Assembly: GCA_947629395.1 (NCBI GenBank)
Contig: CANRDQ010000032.1
Location: 1 to 14,042 of the forward strand
Direction: 5' to 3'
DNA: 14,042 bases
Source of the DNA: an uncultured Bacilli bacterium
Lineage (GTDB): Bacteria; Bacillota_I; Bacilli_A; RF39; UBA660
Shown: one piece after another, positions 12,955-14,042 of the stretch
Position numbering within the stretch: position 1 is the stretch's first letter
How the letters are laid out: each line of letters opens with the position of its first letter
Notes under the pieces: model-generated
Databases searched by the model: none
Told to the model about the DNA's origin: nothing
Seen by the model: the letters and a program-made list of their open reading frames with translations, nothing else
Translations under genes and position numbers: made by a program

Positions 12955-13950
12955 ATGTATGTTCCTATATTAAAAGCTAGGCGAACAGAAATGAGAATTA
13001 TAAGGGATTTAAGTTTTTGCTTTTCTGAAAAAATTGTTCCACTCGTTGAAATTATAAATGAAAAAACAGATTTAATCAAAATAATTGATAGTATAGAAGG
13101 GAAAAAATTTTTTGTGGATTGTTTTAGAATCTCTATAGAAAAGTACGGTAGTAAATTTGATCCATCAAGTGTTATTTTATCTATGAGTATAAGTAGAAAT
13201 GAAGATGAATATATAAACTCTTTAAAAGAATTGCTTGTTTATGATAATGTTATACCAGTTATTTCAATTAAGGATAAATTTGTAATGGATGAATTAACTT
13301 TAGAAAAGTTATATAATGAATTGAGTTTAAACGACAAAAGTGTTGCATTAAGAATTACTCCTGCATATATAGAAAAATATAGGAATATATTAGAAAATAC
13401 TTTAAAGCCAAAAGACTATTTATTATTTGATATAGAAGAGACAAATGTATTATCCAGAGAAATTGAATTAGATGAATTATCTGATATGACTATTCAAGCT
13501 AAAAAAATATTAATTAATAGTCCAAGAGAAAGAAGATTAACTAATGGTGAATTTGAAGATAATGAATATAGCACATTAATTGATAACAGTGTTGTAAGTG
13601 AATATTTAAACAAAGGTTTTTATGGCTTTGGTGATTATTGTGGATACAAAGATGCTTTACCAAGAAAGAATGGTTCTAAAGGAGAAGGTGCTGCAATAGC
13701 ACTGATATATAATTATAATCAAAATGCATTTCTCTCATTTGTTGAAAAAAATACTAAATTAGGGGTTGTGGGCTATCATAAAGTAGTACATGAAATATTA
13801 AGACAAAAAGAGAATATAAATGATTTTGATAATTGTATTGCAATGAAAAAAGTAGAAGAAATTAGTAGGAGAGAAAAAAAAGGTAATTGGTCAACTTGGA
13901 TAGGAATAACAATTATGAGATACATTTATCAAATGTATTTAAATCTATAA
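12955..13950 (+). CDS. Beta-protein superfamily, sce7725-like protein
   Basis: This 331-residue protein resembles the Beta-protein/sce7725 group: an MYVPILKARRTEMRIIRDLS start (compare the Y-P-x-L-x-x-R-x-x-E start of that group), then VPLVEI at 28-33 and PVISI near residue 100. A C-terminal half contains GFYGFGDYCGYKDALP and a GEGAAIALIYNY strand. The overall plan suggests an alternating beta/alpha (barrel-like) fold. Function is unknown. Relatives often occur in accessory islands, and sce7725 genes usually lie next to an sce7726 gene, but none is visible here. The GTGAGGTG ribosome site supports the ATG at 12955. It has its own promoter and is followed by a strong terminator. The family link is from memory of motifs and should be treated as moderate. 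Confidence 0.55.
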   Translation: MYVPILKARRTEMRIIRDLSFCFSEKIVPLVEIINEKTDLIKIIDSIEGKKFFVDCFRISIEKYGSKFDPSSVILSMSISRNEDEYINSLKELLVYDNVIPVISIKDKFVMDELTLEKLYNELSLNDKSVALRITPAYIEKYRNILENTLKPKDYLLFDIEETNVLSREIELDELSDMTIQAKKILINSPRERRLTNGEFEDNEYSTLIDNSVVSEYLNKGFYGFGDYCGYKDALPRKNGSKGEGAAIALIYNYNQNAFLSFVEKNTKLGVVGYHKVVHEILRQKENINDFDNCIAMKKVEEISRREKKGNWSTWIGITIMRYIYQMYLNL

Positions 13951-13965
13951 AAAAGGCCTAATGAG

Positions 13966-13990
13966 TGATGTGAACCCTAATTAGTAGACA
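13966..13990. mobile_element. Possible solitary insertion-sequence end
   Basis: The segment from TGATGTGAACCC to TAGTAGACA looks like the terminal inverted repeat of IS3/IS150-type elements (a TG start, a central ACCCTAA, and a TAGACA-type inner end). No transposase or second end is in the window. It may be a remnant or chance. Confidence 0.22.
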
Positions 13991-14011
13991 TCAATAAAAA
14001 AGACTTATATT

Positions 14012-14040
14012 AAAAAGAGAAAAGTTATTTTTCTCTTTTT
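14012..14040 (+). terminator. Strong Rho-independent terminator at the window end
   Basis: AAAAAGAGAAAA (14012-14023) pairs with TTTTCTCTTTTT (14029-14040) around GTTAT, a 12-bp stem. Being symmetrical in A and T runs, it may work in both directions. Confidence 0.75.
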
Positions 14041-14042
14041 GT

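Noticed and set aside
12786..13079. Minus-strand 97-codon frame
   Set aside because: It overlaps the promoter and start of the Beta-like gene in antisense and has no ribosome site.
1..14042. CRISPR array, tRNA or rRNA genes
   Set aside because: No regularly spaced repeats and no tRNA cloverleaf or rRNA-like segment were seen on either strand.

Overview
The window comes from a very AT-rich (roughly 27-30% G+C by eye) Gram-positive bacterium of the Bacillota. The lineage is suggested by a type VII secretion (Ess/Yuk) locus, a T-box leader, a class B sortase with its wall-anchored substrate, strong AAGGAG-type ribosome sites and U-tailed terminators. TGA serves as a stop in several genes, so the code is the standard bacterial one. 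An Erysipelotrichia-like or other gut Bacilli host is plausible but not provable from this sequence.

Layout. Bases 1-3535 (+) hold the C-terminal ~1090 residues of the EssC motor ATPase (cut by the window start) and an overlapping YukD/EsaB ubiquitin-like gene. They converge, across a bidirectional terminator, on a minus-strand operon (5621 down to 3577) of six small helical-hairpin proteins of WXG100 type. Two have a clear WXG turn and one has a YxxxD export-type tail; no toxin is seen. A divergent promoter region (5640-5810) separates this operon from a plus-strand transcription unit.

That unit begins with a strong promoter and a complete T-box leader (about 5811-6055). Its specifier and acceptor bulge fit tRNA-Trp. 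A 13-residue leader peptide with tandem Trp codons follows at once, then a GNAT-like acetyltransferase gene overlapping an M20 metallopeptidase gene. The arrangement parallels the two-tier (T-box plus Trp leader peptide) control known for the B. subtilis rtpA operon, but with different downstream genes.

From 7908 the content is accessory. There is a helix-turn-helix protein behind a promoter with a perfect 12-nt inverted repeat. Next is a long, highly structured RNA leader (8765-8930) ahead of a small KTSC-domain gene and an unrecognised 300-residue protein, closed by a terminator hairpin lying on the stop codon. Then come a CorA-type Mg2+ transporter, a secreted QPNTG-anchored surface protein with its probable class B sortase, and a Beta/sce7725-like protein. 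The window ends in a strong terminator and a possible insertion-sequence end.

The best candidates for undescribed biology are the Trp-responsive leader in front of an acetyltransferase/peptidase pair, and the structured RNA plus KTSC plus 300-residue protein unit.
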